Source: Klebsormidium nitens (lineage: Eukaryota > Streptophyta > Klebsormidiophyceae > Klebsormidiales > Klebsormidiaceae). From it: a stretch of DNA of 64,000 nt. The stretch lies in NCBI GenBank assembly GCA_000708835.1, contig DF237193.1, positions 6,609-70,608 of the forward strand. The letters are read 5' to 3'. The translations under genes and the position numbers were made by a program. Positions 23,301 through 38,300 of this stretch are shown here, in pieces. The stretch's first letter is position 1; every line of letters begins with the position of its first letter. Under the pieces are notes generated by a model. The model saw only the letters and a program-made list of their open reading frames with translations. It made no database searches and was not told where the DNA came from.

Positions 23301-26300
23301 TACGTGGCATGTCCCGGCACAGCAGAGAGAGAGCGCCGGCCAGTTGCTGGAGGCGCTTGTGCACGACAGTCGAGGTGGGCTTCTGCGTTCTCACTCAATT
23401 CGGCATCATTTGGCGACTTTGGGAAAGTTGGATCGACTTGACAGAACAGCGCCCAGGACGACGTCGACCGAAGTCATCGGTTTGTTCCTCAAAAAACGCA
23501 GTGGTCGCCTGTTCTCTGCACCCTCTTTTGAATCCACTCTTCGAAACCCTCTGTTAACAACAGCTCCTGATCATTGCTTGAACGGCCCTGCTCTATCGAT
23601 ATCGGGTGAACAGTAAAGCATCCGGAAAGGATGTACCTAAGACTCATGAACTTCTCCTTCTTCTACAGATTGCAGCGAGGACTTCAGTTCACAGCTCCTC
23701 ACGGCCCTGTTGTCGCGCCTCAAGCCCGCATACGCCACCTTCGAGGCCAAAAGCGTGGACGCCTACTTTGAGCTGATCGTGCGCCTTTCCGCTGACCACC
23801 CCCGCCTCATCCAGCGCACTCTCGAGGTCACGACGGACCTGCTTGACGCGTTTGCCCTCCAAGCCGGATCAATCAGCGCGGAGCAGCTAGGGCACGTGCA
23901 GAGACTCTTGGGTTTCCTGGGCGCCGTTCTTAATTCGGCCGCCGCGACCTCCGCTGCGCAGCAGCAGGGCGTTGTGCCGTCCGCTCAGGAGGTCCTGTTC
24001 CGGCCGGGGAGGGCGGGCCACTTTGAGCGGCGCGATAGGAGCGCGTCGCGGAACAGGGCCCCGCAGGTGCACGAGGCGATCGTGGAGTCGAGGGAGGAGG
24101 GACGAGACGAGGTTGTGAGGGAGGATTCGGAGGATGAAGAGGAGGAAGACCTGATCTCGTTTGGGGAGGAGGACGAGGAAGAGGAGGTGAGGGCTTGTTC
24201 TGCTTGCTGAAAAGGAGGTTTGGGTGCGCAGCTGCTTTGAAGACGCTCATACATCCGACGTTCGCCAGATGCTTATAAGCCAAGGTTTCCTTATACGATC
24301 GTGGGACATGCTCAGAAACGGTCAGGGGAGGGCTTATCTGGCCGGCGATTGTCAGTGTCTCTGCAGAAAGAAAGCTCTTCCCTGACATTGTCGGTAGGCA
24401 CGCAGCCGCTGGTTTTCCGTACCAAGAACCTGCTCTGCAGTCTGTCTTTGATTGAAAGCATACCAACTTTTCCACCAACGTCAACTCTTGGTTCACAATG
24501 CCGGTTCAAAGACTCCTTTTGCGAACTTTTGCAGGCTTTTGAGGGCGACGACGAGACGGTGGAGATGGAGGAGGACGACTTTGAGAGCGGGGAGACCAGC
24601 AGCGACGACGATGATGCCAAGCTGTGCACTTTTGGCGCCAGCGGCAGCAATTTCATTGAGCAGCACTGGTACTTCTGCTACACGTGCGACCTGGTTATGT
24701 AAGTGGCTCGTGCAAACAGCTGAACGTTTCTTCCGCTTGGAGTCTACTGCATGAGACAACGTAATGAGAAATGTATTTGCCAGCTGTCAGCAATATTTCT
24801 GCGGGAAGTGCTCGCGACGATCTTCAGTGGAGCCGTCCAGGCCTTTCGATGCACTGTCGTAGAAGCACTACCAGTACTATTTACAGACCTCCTCTCTTCC
24901 TAAGAAGCCCTTAATCTTTCAACGGCGTCCTCGTCTTCTCCTATAGCAGAGGCGGATTGAAATAGAGACAGCGTTCCATCCTAATAATCTGTGGATTTGT
25001 GTTTGATGTTCGTTTTAAGCACAGAATTGTGTACCTTGTCGATCTGAATGCGATACCAGAGGAAAACTTGCCGCTTCCTCGCCGAAAGGTCAGCATGCGA
25101 CCTTTCATAGCTGCTGAGATTATGAATCTGGAAAAGTGACGGGTTAGCTCAAGTCAGCACACTCTTTAACCAGTTTCTTTGCTCCCGCAGATCCAAGGGC
25201 TGCTGCTCGACCTGCGCGCGCGTCTGCCACCAGGGTCACAAGGTTGTCTACTCCAAATTCAGCCGCTTCTTCTGCGACTGCGGCGCCGGCGGCTCGCGGA
25301 ACAACCCCTGCCAGGCCCTAAGGCCCCGGGGGCCCCGTTCTGACACTTCCTCAAACCTGCGGGGCCAGTCTTCTGCCAGCGCTGCGCCGGCTGACAGGGC
25401 CTCTGCTCGGGGCCGCGCTTTCGGGGAGACTGCCAGCGACTCCGGGAGCGAGGCATGGTACGAGCCGCAAGAGGCGTTACAGAGCGAGCTGTTCCCAAAG
25501 CTGAGGGTGGACTCGGGGGTTTTGGCGTTCCTGGAGGAGAAGGGGCTGGAGGCGGTTCTCCTAAAGCTCTGCGACAGCTTTGCGGACGCGCTGGGGCTCG
25601 GAAACGGCGGCCTGAGAGACGTCGAGAACGAAGCGGCGTTCGACTTTTCGCTGGCGGGGGGCTTGACGCAACGGAACGACATTGTGACGTTCGCGCGGGC
25701 GCACAAGTATGGCACGTTCGAGACGAAGCTCAAGATGGAGTACTCTTCGGCGCGGGAAGTGAAAGCTGCCATTGCAAGTGGAGCGATCAGCAAGTCGCTA
25801 CTCACAGTCAGCAGGAGGGGGAAGGTCGCGATCGCGGAAGGCGACAAAGTGTCGCTGTTCGAGGCAGCCGTTCTGACTGCGGCATCTGCAGACAAGGGCG
25901 CGCCCAAACCCCTCTCGAAGAACTCGGTCCGCTTCCAGATCCTTAACCTGGAGTTCAACCCGGCCAACGACGCCCACCTGGTGGTGTCCGGCTTTGAAGA
26001 CTGCCAGGTGTTCATTCTGAACTCGCGGGGCGAGGTTACGGACCGGTTAGCTGTGGAGTTGGCCCTAGAGCCTGAGACGTTCGTGGTGCAAGCGAGCTGG
26101 GTGCCGGGCAGTCAGGTTGAGCTCCTGGTGGTGACCAACCGATCGGTCAAACTTTACGACCTTTCCAAGGACAAGATCAGCCCCGCCTTCTATGTCACCG
26201 TTCCCCAGGAGAGCATCAAGCAGGCGGTGCTAGCAAGGGACTCCGACGACCTGCTGCGAATCATCGTCCTCACCCAGCAGGGGGTACTTTTCCTGGGGAA

Positions 26301-29300
26301 GCTGTCCCCCCAGGAAGGAAGCCAGGGGGCCATCTCCCTGACTGAGCGCCTGCAGCTGCCCCCCGAACGGCAATGGCCTGGAAGCCGCGGCTGCTCTTTG
26401 TCCCACTTCCCCGAGCACCGCACGTTGATCTCTTCATACGAGGACGGTCAAGTGGTGATCGGCCGTCTCGCCGACACTTTCACCTCCTTCGAAAAGGTGT
26501 GCTTCCTGTCCGAGAACGAGCGAAGCGGGAACCTGCATTTCTGGCGGGCGGTGAGCGAAGCCTCGGGGGTGTACGTGGCAGTGAACAGTGCGCGGCAGGG
26601 GGCTGCGGTGGCAGTGCAGTTAGCGGAAGGGTCCGTCGGGACGCAGACTCTCCGTCAGGTTGGCGGGTCGTCTTTACTGAGAATGGAGGGGGTTGCGACA
26701 TACGCGCCGCCAGGTTCGGGACAGAAAAGCTCGATACTGGTTCTCAACGACGACGGGGGTCTCCAGGTGTTCTCGCATGCGCCCGCGGAGGTCGGGGACC
26801 GGTACGGCGTTCCAGGAAGTGCGTACGTCCGGGGTAGAGTAGAGAGTTCGGACAGGCGAGGTCCCCAGCCGGCGGCATTGGCAGCTTCTTTCCCCCTCAC
26901 TTTCTTCGAGAACACCCAATGTATCACCCAGAGCGTAACTTGGGGCGGAGACCTGGGGGACTCGGACGCCATCAAGCTCAGCCTGGCTGCCGAGGAGAGC
27001 TTTCTGGAGGCCCCCACCGCCCGGCCGTTCAAAATCCTGGTGAACAACTCTGCGGCAGAGACGGTGATGGTCGGCTGTCGGATTCACGTCGGGGCGACCG
27101 GGCGGGCGAACGTGCCGAGCCAAGTGCAGGTCTTCGACCGCACTGTCGTCTTGGAAGAAGGTGGGTTGGGAAACAGCAAGCTTGTGAGGACGCCCAATAA
27201 TGCAAGCATAATTCAAGTTTGGTGGAGCTTATCTGCAGAAGCCAGCTGAGGATGGGCGTCAGGACTGCCTGATGACTGAAGGACTTGATTCGATGTTGCA
27301 TATCGCCGATTTAGAAAGCTTGAAAGGGCCTCGGAGGGTGTTGCTGCTTTTTGCATGCTTGTTCTGAGCTCTCTTTTGCGCCGCGGTGTCTTAGGAACGT
27401 CGACTGCGTTTCTCAGATCCGTTTTTCCGTCCTTCCGCAGGGAATCGAAGGTGGTACGACATTCCCTTCACGGTTGTCGAGTCCCTCACAGCAGACCGCT
27501 CCTTCACCCTTACCTTCGGATCCGCCCCCAACAACCAGCTTTCTCGGATTGACGCCATCGAGGTCTATGCTCGCTCCAAGGAGGACTTTGGTTGGCGGGA
27601 GAAAGTCGAAAGCATGCGGGATCTGCTGCAGCAAAACCGGGCCGGCCCCAGCGCGACTGCTGCGCCCCCAACAGACGCGCCCGCCGCAGCGCCTGTGAGC
27701 CCGATTGAAGAGGGCCTCTGCGCAGGACTCGAGGTCCTCGGCCTCTTCTACGGCCGGTCAGCCACTGGTGAGGTGCTGTCTTCACAGCTTGTAAACTGCT
27801 GTGTTTGAATCCTTCACTGGCATACTTATGTAGGTTCGCGATGGAAAGCAAAGACGGATTCTATGGGTATCATCCCATGTGACGGGCATTCGCCGTGTCT
27901 TTGCAAATAGGTCGTCTGTCTGTGTTATGCAGTTGCTTTGTTGATTGAAGCGGCTTGAAGAAGTCCGGTCAGCAGCGCCTCCTTCGTGGGCTTTCGTCAC
28001 TGACAAGTCCGTGACACACAGCTCGCATGCGAGATTTGAGCTTATTTGGGCGAGTAGCCCTTACGCTGACTCAGCCTCTGGTGAGCCCGGATCCAACACC
28101 AATCGATTCTTTGTTGTTTCAGGTGGTGTGAGTCCCGTCTCAAAGCACACCTTGTCGCCCCGCCTTACCGGGCATGATCATTTCGAGGACGCCGTGGAGG
28201 AACAGTCGGACGCTTTGGACGACACCGCCGCCCCAAATTCGGACCGTTCGATCGACCCCTCCCCCGGCTGCCTCGCCCTTCTGGAGAAGGCGGTCTCTGC
28301 CAGCGAGCCACACCCCTCCGTCCAGGCTTTCGCTCAACGGGTCCTGAGCTCTCTTCATCCGGGGCCCAGCGAACTGCAAAGAGCCAAAGACGCTCTCCTC
28401 ATGAGCGCGTTCGCGAATTCGGTCGGCCCCTGCGCGCGTGCGCTCTCCCAGGGGGGCCACCATGCGCGCGCCCGCGCTGCGCACGTTCTCGGCTCTCAGA
28501 TGCACTGGGCTTCCGAGATTGCTTCGCAGAGGTTCGAGCACTTCCGGGAAGCCGTCGCTCGTCAGGGGCCAGGGTTCAGCGACGAACTGGTCGGTGCTTT
28601 TGAGGCGGTGGTCGGCAAGGAGAGCCTAGAGGCGACGGAGCTCAGCGCATTGACAATCGACCTAGTGGAAGTGCTCTGTGGCTGCGCCCAAGAGGCGTTG
28701 GCAGAGATTGGAGAGCCTGCGGCCCGGGGATCCCTGGGCAGCCGGAATCGGGAGCTAGAGAGTACTGGGTCAGAAGACAGGGCTGCTTCCGGAGCCGCTG
28801 CCGGACCGACGGGCTCGGCTGCCTCCGTACAGCAGGGCTCACAGCCCCCCTCAGAGAAGGAGTCTCAGCAGCGTGAAGCGCAAACAGCTCGAAGCGGCCC
28901 GGAGCGGGCCGAGCATATACTCTGCGTGCTCCAGGCGCTTCTCTTCTCGCCGCAGGAGCCGGTCCGCTCTGCCGCAAGCGTGGCGCTCTCGTCGCACCTC
29001 CTCCAATCAAAGCTTGCCACGTCAGCAACGCCCCTCCAGCCACTTGCGGAGAGTGGCCCGTCCCAAGTGGTGGAGATGCCCGCACGTGCGGCGCATGTGG
29101 TTGTAGACGCGGTGCAGTTCAGCTGCGACGGTTGCAGCGCGTGTCCAATCATGAGGAGGCGGTGGCACTGTACGCAGTGTCCCGACTTTGATCTTTGTGA
29201 GAGGTGCTATGAGGGGCGGGGCGAGCGGCGGTTTGACCAGCACCGACCGGTAAGCCGCCTTCTGTGGATTCTCACTGGCTTTTCCCCGATTGTGTTGCTT

Positions 29301-32300
29301 CTTCTCAGACTACACAGCGGCTCTTTGATTATGACAGAGTCTTGATTGTTTGAGAAGCTAATTGTTCTCTTATCAGCAATGCTTGATGTTAAACTCATCT
29401 TCAACATCTGAGCTGATCTTGCTCCGAGAGAAGTCCCTTGGGGGTTGGTCAAGTCAATTTTAAAAGTATGATGAGCTGTTGTCGTTTTTTGTACAACAGT
29501 AGGTGGGATCCATTGTTTTCTTCTTTCTTGATCTTTCTGCAAACATCAGCTTCTACTCAAACCTGGTTCCGTTCGCTTTCCAGGAGCATCCAATGGTCTG
29601 CCTCCCCGTCGACGACCCCTTTAGCTTCACACCAATCCCAAACCCCCGGAGCGTCGCCGAAGCTTCGAGCCACCCTCTGTCAGACAGCGGCGACGACTCA
29701 GACGAAGCCAGCGAACCTGCAGAGCCGCAGCCTGTCAGATCCGCAGGCAGCCAGACAGCAGAGGCAGCTTCCTCTGTGGAGGGTCAGGGGCAGGGAACGG
29801 CCTATCTTGCGATAGAAGAGATGTCGGAAGAAGAGCACTTGAAGTTGGCCCTGGAGCTGAGCATGCAGGAGACGCAACCAGATCCGGTTGCAGCGGCCCC
29901 CAAAGACGCTGATGCGGGAAGAAGTTTGGTCGGTCGTCAGGCGGTTGCGGGAAGCGGTGACGTGACTGGTGGAGCAGTGGCGGATGGTTCACAGGAAGCG
30001 GGGCAGGTGGGGCCCAGTTCTGCAAATGGGGCCTCTCAGGAACGGGAAAAGGAACCCCCGGCCACCGATCCTCGGGCCTTGTTCCGGAAAATGCTGCTGG
30101 AGAGCTTTGCGTCTGACGTGGGCTGGATGCACCGCTGCTCGGGATTGGAGGCAGTCCCGATCTTGCAGCTGCTGGCGCGGCTGGCCAGTGAAAGGGCGCC
30201 AGGTGGCACGCTGGGATTGGACGGCTTCGACGTGCGGCGGCTCGTCGAGGCAATGCTGCGGGAGCTCAACCTGGGGGTCTCGTTGCCGGTGGAGAGTCGG
30301 TCTGACTGGGGCGAAGTGGCCGTTCTGACGCTGAAGTTCTTTGCGTTTGTGCTGACGGACTGGGAAAGCGCCGATGGAGAGCCTGGGACGGGGGTCGAGG
30401 GGCACAAACGGAAGAACCGTCCGGAAGCTCCGAGGGCAGCGGACGGTCCAAAAGAAGCGCTGCGTCAGCCCGGCCTGCTGGAGTATCTGCTGAGCGTCCT
30501 CCAAAGGCTGGTGCCAGAGTTCGCAAAACCGAAGCGGGAGAAGAGTGGCGGGCCGGGGCACGACCAGCAAGGAGCGCTCCTCCACTCGCGCCACGACAAG
30601 ACGCTCTCCAGCCTGCAGCCCTTCTTCCCGGACGCGTACACGCGCGCGCACGGGCGCGGCGTGTTTGCCGAGTTCCCTAAGCTCGTGCTGGGGGCCGCGT
30701 TGGATCTCGCGGAGGCACTGACGGAAAGCGGAGTCAAAATCGACGGCGGGGCTCTCGCCGGCAAGGACGGGAGTGCGCCGGAGGGGCCGTGGGCGGACGT
30801 GCTCTGCTCGTACATCTACTGCTCGCAGACCCACTTCGTGCGAGACAGCGCACGGCACGTGCTCCTGCAGTCGTGCGGCAGGAACAAGCCGGCGTTCAAC
30901 CTGGCGCGCGACAACTGGCTGCTGGGCAAGGAGCTGCAGCAGCTGCAGCGGCTGTCGGACAAGTCGGACGGGTTCCAGCGTCCGCTGCCGCACGACAAGA
31001 CCGTCAAGCTGGTCAAGTGCCTCGGGGTCCTCGCGGAGACGGCCGAGAAGCGGCCCCGCAGCTGGCAGTGGTTCTGCTCCCCCGGCAAAACCCCGGACGC
31101 GCTCACGTTTCTCCTGCGGGCGTCGTATCTTCTGGGGGAGGAGGCGGTGCTCCAGGCTCTGAAACTGCTGGCGCTGGCCCTGGCGGAGGAGAAGGAAGAG
31201 GGCGCCCCGCCGTCAGCAAGGCCTTCGGCGGAGTTTCTTTTGGGAAACCCAACCGAGCTGGACCGCTTCGTGCGATTCTTCCTGCTCGACTTCGGAGCCA
31301 AAGCGGTCCGGGTCCAGGCACGCGCCGTGCTCCAAAACGCGTGGCTGCGGGCGGACTCGGACGCGCAGCGAGGCGTTCTTGTAGCGTCTATCGTCAGTGC
31401 AGTTCCCGAGCTTTCGTCGTACGGGACCAACGTGCACGAGATTTCCGGCCTGCTCAAGTGGCTCTTCGCGAAGGGCGCGGAGCGTGACCCGGGCGGCTGG
31501 AGCGCGGCGCTTACGCTCGCGGGCGTGTCGGCGCGCGTGCTCGACGCTCTGCGGGCGCATAACCGGCTGCTCGAGACGCATCCCAACGGGCGGGCGTACG
31601 GAACGCTTCAGTCGCTGATCGAATTCGACGGGTACTACCTGGAAAGCGAGCCGTGCACCGCGTGCAACAACGTAGAGGTGCCGTTCTCGAAGCTGAAGCT
31701 GGAGAGCATCAAGCAGGAGACCAAGTACACGGACAACCGCATCCTCGTGCGTTGCCCCAGCAGCTACACGCTCGAAAGTTTTTCCATGGCCGTGCACGAC
31801 GCACGCCGCTCCAAGAGCGTGAAGGTCCTCCGCTTATACTATAACAACCGGGCGGCCAGCGACCTGTCGGAGCTGAAGGGCAACTGGGCGCTCTGGAAGA
31901 AGGTGAAGAGCTATCACTTGGCGCCCAACCAGGCGGAGCTGAAGGCGGAGCTGACGGTGCCCGTCACAGGGTGCAACTTCATGTTCGAGTTTGCGGAGCT
32001 GTATGAGAACCTGCAGGCCAGCAGCCTCGAGCACCTGCAGGTGAGCCCGCCTGCCTCCCTTTCTTATGAGCAGCGACTTTGTCAGAGTTTTTGAAGTCGT
32101 CTGCTCGTTTGCAAGACAAACTATGCCGGGGGAGGGCTTGCCTTGGCGGCTGCCTTACATGTCCCTTGTGCTTTCTGTGCTTGCGGTTTCCTTTTTGACA
32201 CCCTTTCTTCAGAATATCAATTCCGAAGTTGTATTGTTTGTCAAGGTCTCTTCAGCACTCTGCAGAGTCTTTGGTTGTCTTCCTTCACTTCTGTGCAAAG

Positions 32301-35300
32301 CTTTTGCGGCTCTATTCTGCCGCTAGGATCGTTTTTCGGCGGTAGATATTAGAAGTTGGTAATCAGGAATTTTCACGTACGTCGAGCACCTGATCCACTT
32401 TAAGCCAGCGCCAGAAGGCAAAACCCAGACTTTGAAGCCAACTTTCAAGCCAACTTTCAAGCCAACTTTAGCCCTGCAGCCCATCGTGATCTGGAGCATA
32501 TGCAGATTCCTCTTTGCTTGTTTCCAGTGTCCGAGATGCTCGAGGCACGTGACCGACCGGCACGGCATCTGCCCACACTGCCACGAGAACTGCTTCCAGT
32601 GCCGCCAGTGCCGCAACATCAACTACGAGAACCTGGACTCCTTCCTCTGCAATGAGTGCGGCTACAGCAAGTACGGCCGCTTCGAGTTCAGCGTCAACGC
32701 CAAGCCCAGCTTCGCCTTCGATGCGATCGAGTCCGAGGACGATATGCAGGTAAGTTGGCCAAAACCCGTTGCACTGAATTGCAAGTTTGGAGCATGCGAG
32801 AAGCTCTTACGGAGGGTGAGGCCTCTCGCGAGATCGATCCATTTCGCGCAATGAAGCCAGAGAATGCTTATTGCTGATGGAGAAATGATGCGAGCGGTGC
32901 AAAAGGATGCTTTCAGTCCTGGATGGAGAAACGAAACTTGACGGTTTCACGAACCCGTTCTCACTTGACTCTCAGTTCATCTCCGATGCAGAAGTGCCTG
33001 GCCGTCATCGAGAAAGAGTCGGAGAACGCCCACAAGCAGTACCAGCAGCTGCTGGCCACCAAGAAGCCGCTCCTCCGGCTCATCTCCATGGTCGGGGACG
33101 GTTCCGGCGACCAGGACGCGGTGCAGGTCGCGCCCCAGGTCGCCGCTCCGTCCTCGTCTTCGCCCACCCTGAAAGTGAACCAGAACGTGGCGGTGCTGGG
33201 CGTCCTCTACGGGAACAAGTGCAAGGAGGCGTTCGAGCAAGTCAGCCGCAGCGTCCAGGCGCTGCACGGGGCGCGGAAGGCGCTCACGGCGTACCTGGAG
33301 AGGAGCTCGTCGAGCGCAGGTCGGGCTTGGCTGCAGCGAACCTCCTGATCCGCTGCAAGAGCTCTGTGGCGCACGGTCCTTAGGCTTCACCAATTTTTCT
33401 TTGGAAGTCGGTCTCTCTTCTTTCTCAATGTTTCTCTGAAGTCGCTCACCTTTCAAAGCTCCTGACGAGCTCAAGATTAACGGAAGAGAGCAGATCATTA
33501 TTTGTCACGTTTGTTTGCTTCCGACACATCATCCCCTCAAGGAAGTGAAGCTTTCTCCTGTGCACGTTTCTGATTCCTTCTCTTACCCTACTTTGATTTC
33601 GCAGGCACGACCCAAGCGCCGGTGCTCCCGACGGCGCCCAAACGACCTCCCAGTCGCTGCTACGGGTGTGCCAGCACGTTGGTGACGCATGCGCTGGAGT
33701 GGCTGCATCTGCTGGCCGACTCTTCGGGCGAGAAGCAGAAGATGGTGGATCAAGGCCTTGTGCAGGAGTTGTTTGAGAGCGGCATCCACCACGGCTCGCA
33801 GCAGGCAAGTGTCTGTTCTGCTGCTGCCGTGATTGTGCTTTTTCTGGGCGCTTCTTGAAATTGATGGGTGAATCCAAAAACAACCAGCGACGTACTCATG
33901 AGGGGCGTCCTTTACTTTTCAGGAATGTTTCAAACTCCTTCAATCACACAGGAGTTAGCACGGGTACAGATGCACATATTGTGAGGTTGCTAACCCGAGA
34001 ACTCGGCTTTGCTAGCTGGCAGATTTTGCTTTGCAGTTAGGAAGACCGACTCAGAAGGCAACCTGCTTTATCTGACTTCCTGTCCTAGCAATCACTTCAT
34101 TGCTCGGTGCTTCTTTTGAGCATTGATGTGAACTCTGCGAAAGGTCTTTGCAGGTGCGGTCGAGCACGCGGCTGCTCATCTGTACGCTGGTGCGCGACAA
34201 CCCGGCCGCCTCAGAGTCGCTGACGTCGCTGATCCGGCAGCGCGTCTACTACTGCCTGGACCACCCCCGCACCACCGAGCTGGCAGTGCAGGCCAAGAAC
34301 GACTGCCAACTGCTGCGAGACGCTTGCTCGCTCAACGACTCTTGCTGGGAGCCCCGCCTCAAGCTCGCGTTCGAGATCCTCTTCAGGGGAGTCGAGGTGG
34401 GCACGGACAGCCCCCCCATTGCAGAAAACGTCATCCTGTCCTGCCTGCGCATCGTGGCGCAGGCGTGCACTGTCCCAGCGGCGGGGTCCGGAAACGGAAA
34501 CGGAAAGGGAGCGGACGCAGCGTCGAAGCCGGGCGGCTCCGTTGTGGGGGGCCTGAGCCAAGCGTTCAGCAGCCTGGGGCAGGCTTCGACGGCAGGGGGC
34601 CCAGACGGGCGGCGGAGCTTCGCGCAGGTGGCCTCGGGGGCCGTCAGGCAGGAGACACGTGGCGCGCAGTCAGCGGCCACGAGCTGGCCGCAGCCGGCAC
34701 GACCGCCGCCAACAAGGCCCGCTCCGCTTGTAGTGGCCGCTGAGTCGCAGCCAGGGCCCCGTCTGGAGAGGAGCGAGAAGGGCGGCCTGACGGTCACCTA
34801 CAAGGAATGGTCGAACGGGTCCATTAGTTTCGAGACCCTGGCCCAGCAGCAGCGCGGCAAGGCGGCATCAGGCGCTACAAACCCATCGGACGCTTCTAAT
34901 GCCCCGGCACGAGTGTCCACTCCTCTTAGGCTCGGAAGTCTAAAGCTCCGGCCCGAGGTCGTGACTAGGAGGGTCGTGAGCAAGTGGCGGGGTGCGCGGG
35001 CGCGCCGGCAGTTGGGCGCGCTCGATCGAGACTCGTGGCTCAAGGGCCTGGTGCTGAGCGCCAGCAGCCCCGCCATTCGGACGGAGGCCTGCGCCCTCGT
35101 TCGGACGCTGTCAGCAAGCGGGAGCCCGGCACGGAGGCTCAAGTCAGTCGCTCGCCCATGCGGACTGTGGCGGGCATCCATTTCGTTCGTGATTTCTGCT
35201 TCGTTTGTGTCCTTCTTGCCCGGGAGGACAAGTTTGTCACTGCTTGCAAAGTGCGTTCCAAACCCTTTGGTCCAGTCCAATGCGAGTCAGGACGACGCCC

Positions 35301-38300
35301 TTCAACCGCGTACTGAAGCCTGCATCATTCTTCAGGTTCCTCGACCTGATGACGGAACTGCTGACGTCAGCACGCCACGCACGCGCCGAGGCGGTCGTCG
35401 AGTACTTTGAGCTGTACCGGGACATGCTGGCGGAGGAGGACGGGCGGCTGTACCTCACCGTCAAAGGCTGGCTGCGCAGCGCGTGTGGGCTGATCGTGTC
35501 GGAAGTGCACCGAATCCGGGCTCAGGAAGGCAACTACCTGATGGCGAACGTGAACGAGGGCTTTGTGCTGCAGCACGTTATTGGGTTCCTGAGGAGCTTC
35601 CTGGAGATCGGGACCATCAGGCACAGGTGAGGTTATGCTTTGGTGGCCTCGCATAAAATTACGGAAGTGAGTCAGAAAAGGAAGGGGTAGTCATGTGTCA
35701 TCGATGTTAGATCAAGATACAACGGAGCGCTCAGGCCAAACGCAGAACTGCTTGTGTAGTCTCCTTAATATGTTGCTGTGTGGTTCAGACCTTCACGCTT
35801 AACACACGGTGCCTTGGTGGTCCTGCCTCTTGCACCTCACATGAACGGCTCTTTTCGAACCCTCATTACTTCCTGAGATTCGACATCTTACCAAGCTAGC
35901 AGCGTCGGTGTACGGCCGAGTCGTGCGAAGAACTGGCCTGCTCACGTGGCGAAAGGAGGCCCTGCTTGCATTCGAGTCAATTTCACTGAGAAGCTCGGGT
36001 CTCCTCATTACGACATTATTGCAACTCATATCAACCTTGCAACGTTTGCCCACGCAGGTTTGTGCGTGACGGCCTGCTGACGTCATTGCTGGAGGCCCTG
36101 CTGTCGCTCAAGTCGCTGGTGATCCAGAAGACGAAGCTGACCGCCAGCTGCGCGCAAGAACTCAGCGGCCTGCTGGAGATGCTGCTCGAGACGGGCGAGG
36201 ACACGCAGCGCTCGTTTGTGCGCGCATGCATGGGCGCGCTCGAGGCGCACGCCGGCGCCAATGACGAGCACCGGGGCGGGCAGCGCGCCGCGACGTTCAT
36301 CATGAACCAGCTGTGCGACGTGGTACGTGGCCGGCAGGTTTAATAGTCCGGACCCGCCCCTGCATTCGATCTAGAAGCTTGCTTGCTTGCAAGAAACTTA
36401 GAAGGGTCTGAGGTGCAACGCAGTGGACGAGCTAAGGAGAAGAGGAATTCAAAGAACAAAATTGGCAACACTCCATGTAATCGAGGAGAAGCGTCCTCGG
36501 CAAAAGGGGTGCAGATTAGAGGCTGTTTGAAGGATCGTGGCCCTTTTTTTGCGCGAGCCATGCCTTTCATGTCGTCTGATTAACATATGAGAGATAAGGA
36601 GTGCATGTTCTTCAGACGCAACAACACCACTATTATAATCCGCAATTGCTCTTTTTGAGTTACCGGCATATTCTTCCCTCTATGAGCTGCTGACACAAAA
36701 GGCCCTGTTTTTCCGCAGATCCAGCCCGTCCGGCCCGAGCCCGTCTACCTGCTGACGCTGAACAAGGCCCACACCCAGGAGGAGTTCATCCGCGGCGCCA
36801 TGGCCCAGAACCCGTACAGCAGCGCTGACGTCGGCCCGCTGATGCGTGACGTGAAGAACAAGATCTGCACCCAGCTCGAGATGCTGGGCCTGATTGAGGA
36901 CGATTACGGGATGGAGCTCCTGGTGGCCGGGAGTATCGTCAGCCTTGACCTCAGCATCAAGCAGGTCGGTCCTGTCTCTGGTTTCCACGCGAAGGCACTG
37001 ACAGCTTCCGGCACTTCAGGGGTTCTGGTTCAGGGGTTTTACAATTCCTGCTTCTCCATGAGAAGCTTCTCCCATGACGCAAGGCTGACACTTTATGATT
37101 CTGTCCGATCTGAACCTCAACGCTGGCAAAGATTGTTGCACCCTCTTCTTTAAATGATCCTCCAAGGAACCGCTTGAACAGCCGATGTCTAAATCCTGTG
37201 GCGTTCTGATCCTTAGTAAGAGATGCTTACTTTGTTCAACTACAATCTCAACTACATACTCGAGCTTTTTAAATGAAGTGAAGAGCTTCAGTCCTGGTGT
37301 TCTTAAGGCCTCGACTTCAAACCGCATGATGTTGGACAAGACTCCTCAGAGGCAATAGACAAGCCCGTCCTCGACTCCTTCCAGGTGTACGAAAAAGTGT
37401 GGCTGCGCACGCAGCAGGCCATGGGGGTCCAGTCTCTGGCGGACTGCCCCCCCATGTCGGTGACATACCGTCTCCAGGGCTTGGACGGCGAGGCGACCGA
37501 GCCCATGATCAGCGAAGTGGACGACGACAGGGGGGAACAACTGGATCCTGAGGTGGAGTTTGCGCTCACGGGAGAAATGGAGACGTGTGGGGGGCTGGAA
37601 CTGCTGCTGAAGATACTGCGGGAGAGCCCCCAGGGGCGGGGCGAGCTGGGGGCGCTGCTGAAGCTGCTGGGTTTCTGCTGCAAGGTGGGCTCGTGAGGTT
37701 TCAAATCTTGGTGCGGGTTTCCAAATGGTTGATACTGAAGACGAGTGGCGATCTCTTGCATAGCATTGCGGTGTTCGTGTACTTGATTGTCACGGTCACT
37801 CTTGAAGGAAGGTTAAGGGTTAGGCTACTTAGGCAGCACAAGTGTTCCGTCGTGTTCCCCTGTGCTGCTAAGTGGGACTTAGCTTCTGTTTGTTGTGCAC
37901 TCGGATAAGGCTCAGTATCTGAGCAGAAGCCTATAACATGCGGAGGGTCTCTTTTAGTAATCTCCACGATACGCACGGAGAAAGGAGCCCCTGGTGCTAC
38001 CAGGCTTTTGCAGGTCAAAGCAGAGCCTCAAGCACGCTGGCAACTAACAACCGATGCAGCCACAATGGCCCTTCATTCCAGATGTTATAAAGCGTTCTTG
38101 TTCGCATATGAAGCAAACCTTTTGGTGTTTGAAAGCGACCCACCAGATTAAAACCCTCTAAGAAAGCGGGTTGTTGGACTTTCAAATGCCTTCTGGATTG
38201 AGCAGCCTCGTCTCATCGGTTTGCAGGTTCGGACAAACCGCCGGACGCTGCTCCGTTTGGACGCCCTCCACGTGCTCCTCGAGCGCGCGCGCGCTGCCGT

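Noticed and set aside
30816-31797. Long antisense frames over BIG exon 12
   Set aside because: Shadows of a well-supported exon; no motif, and composition typical of reverse-strand frames.
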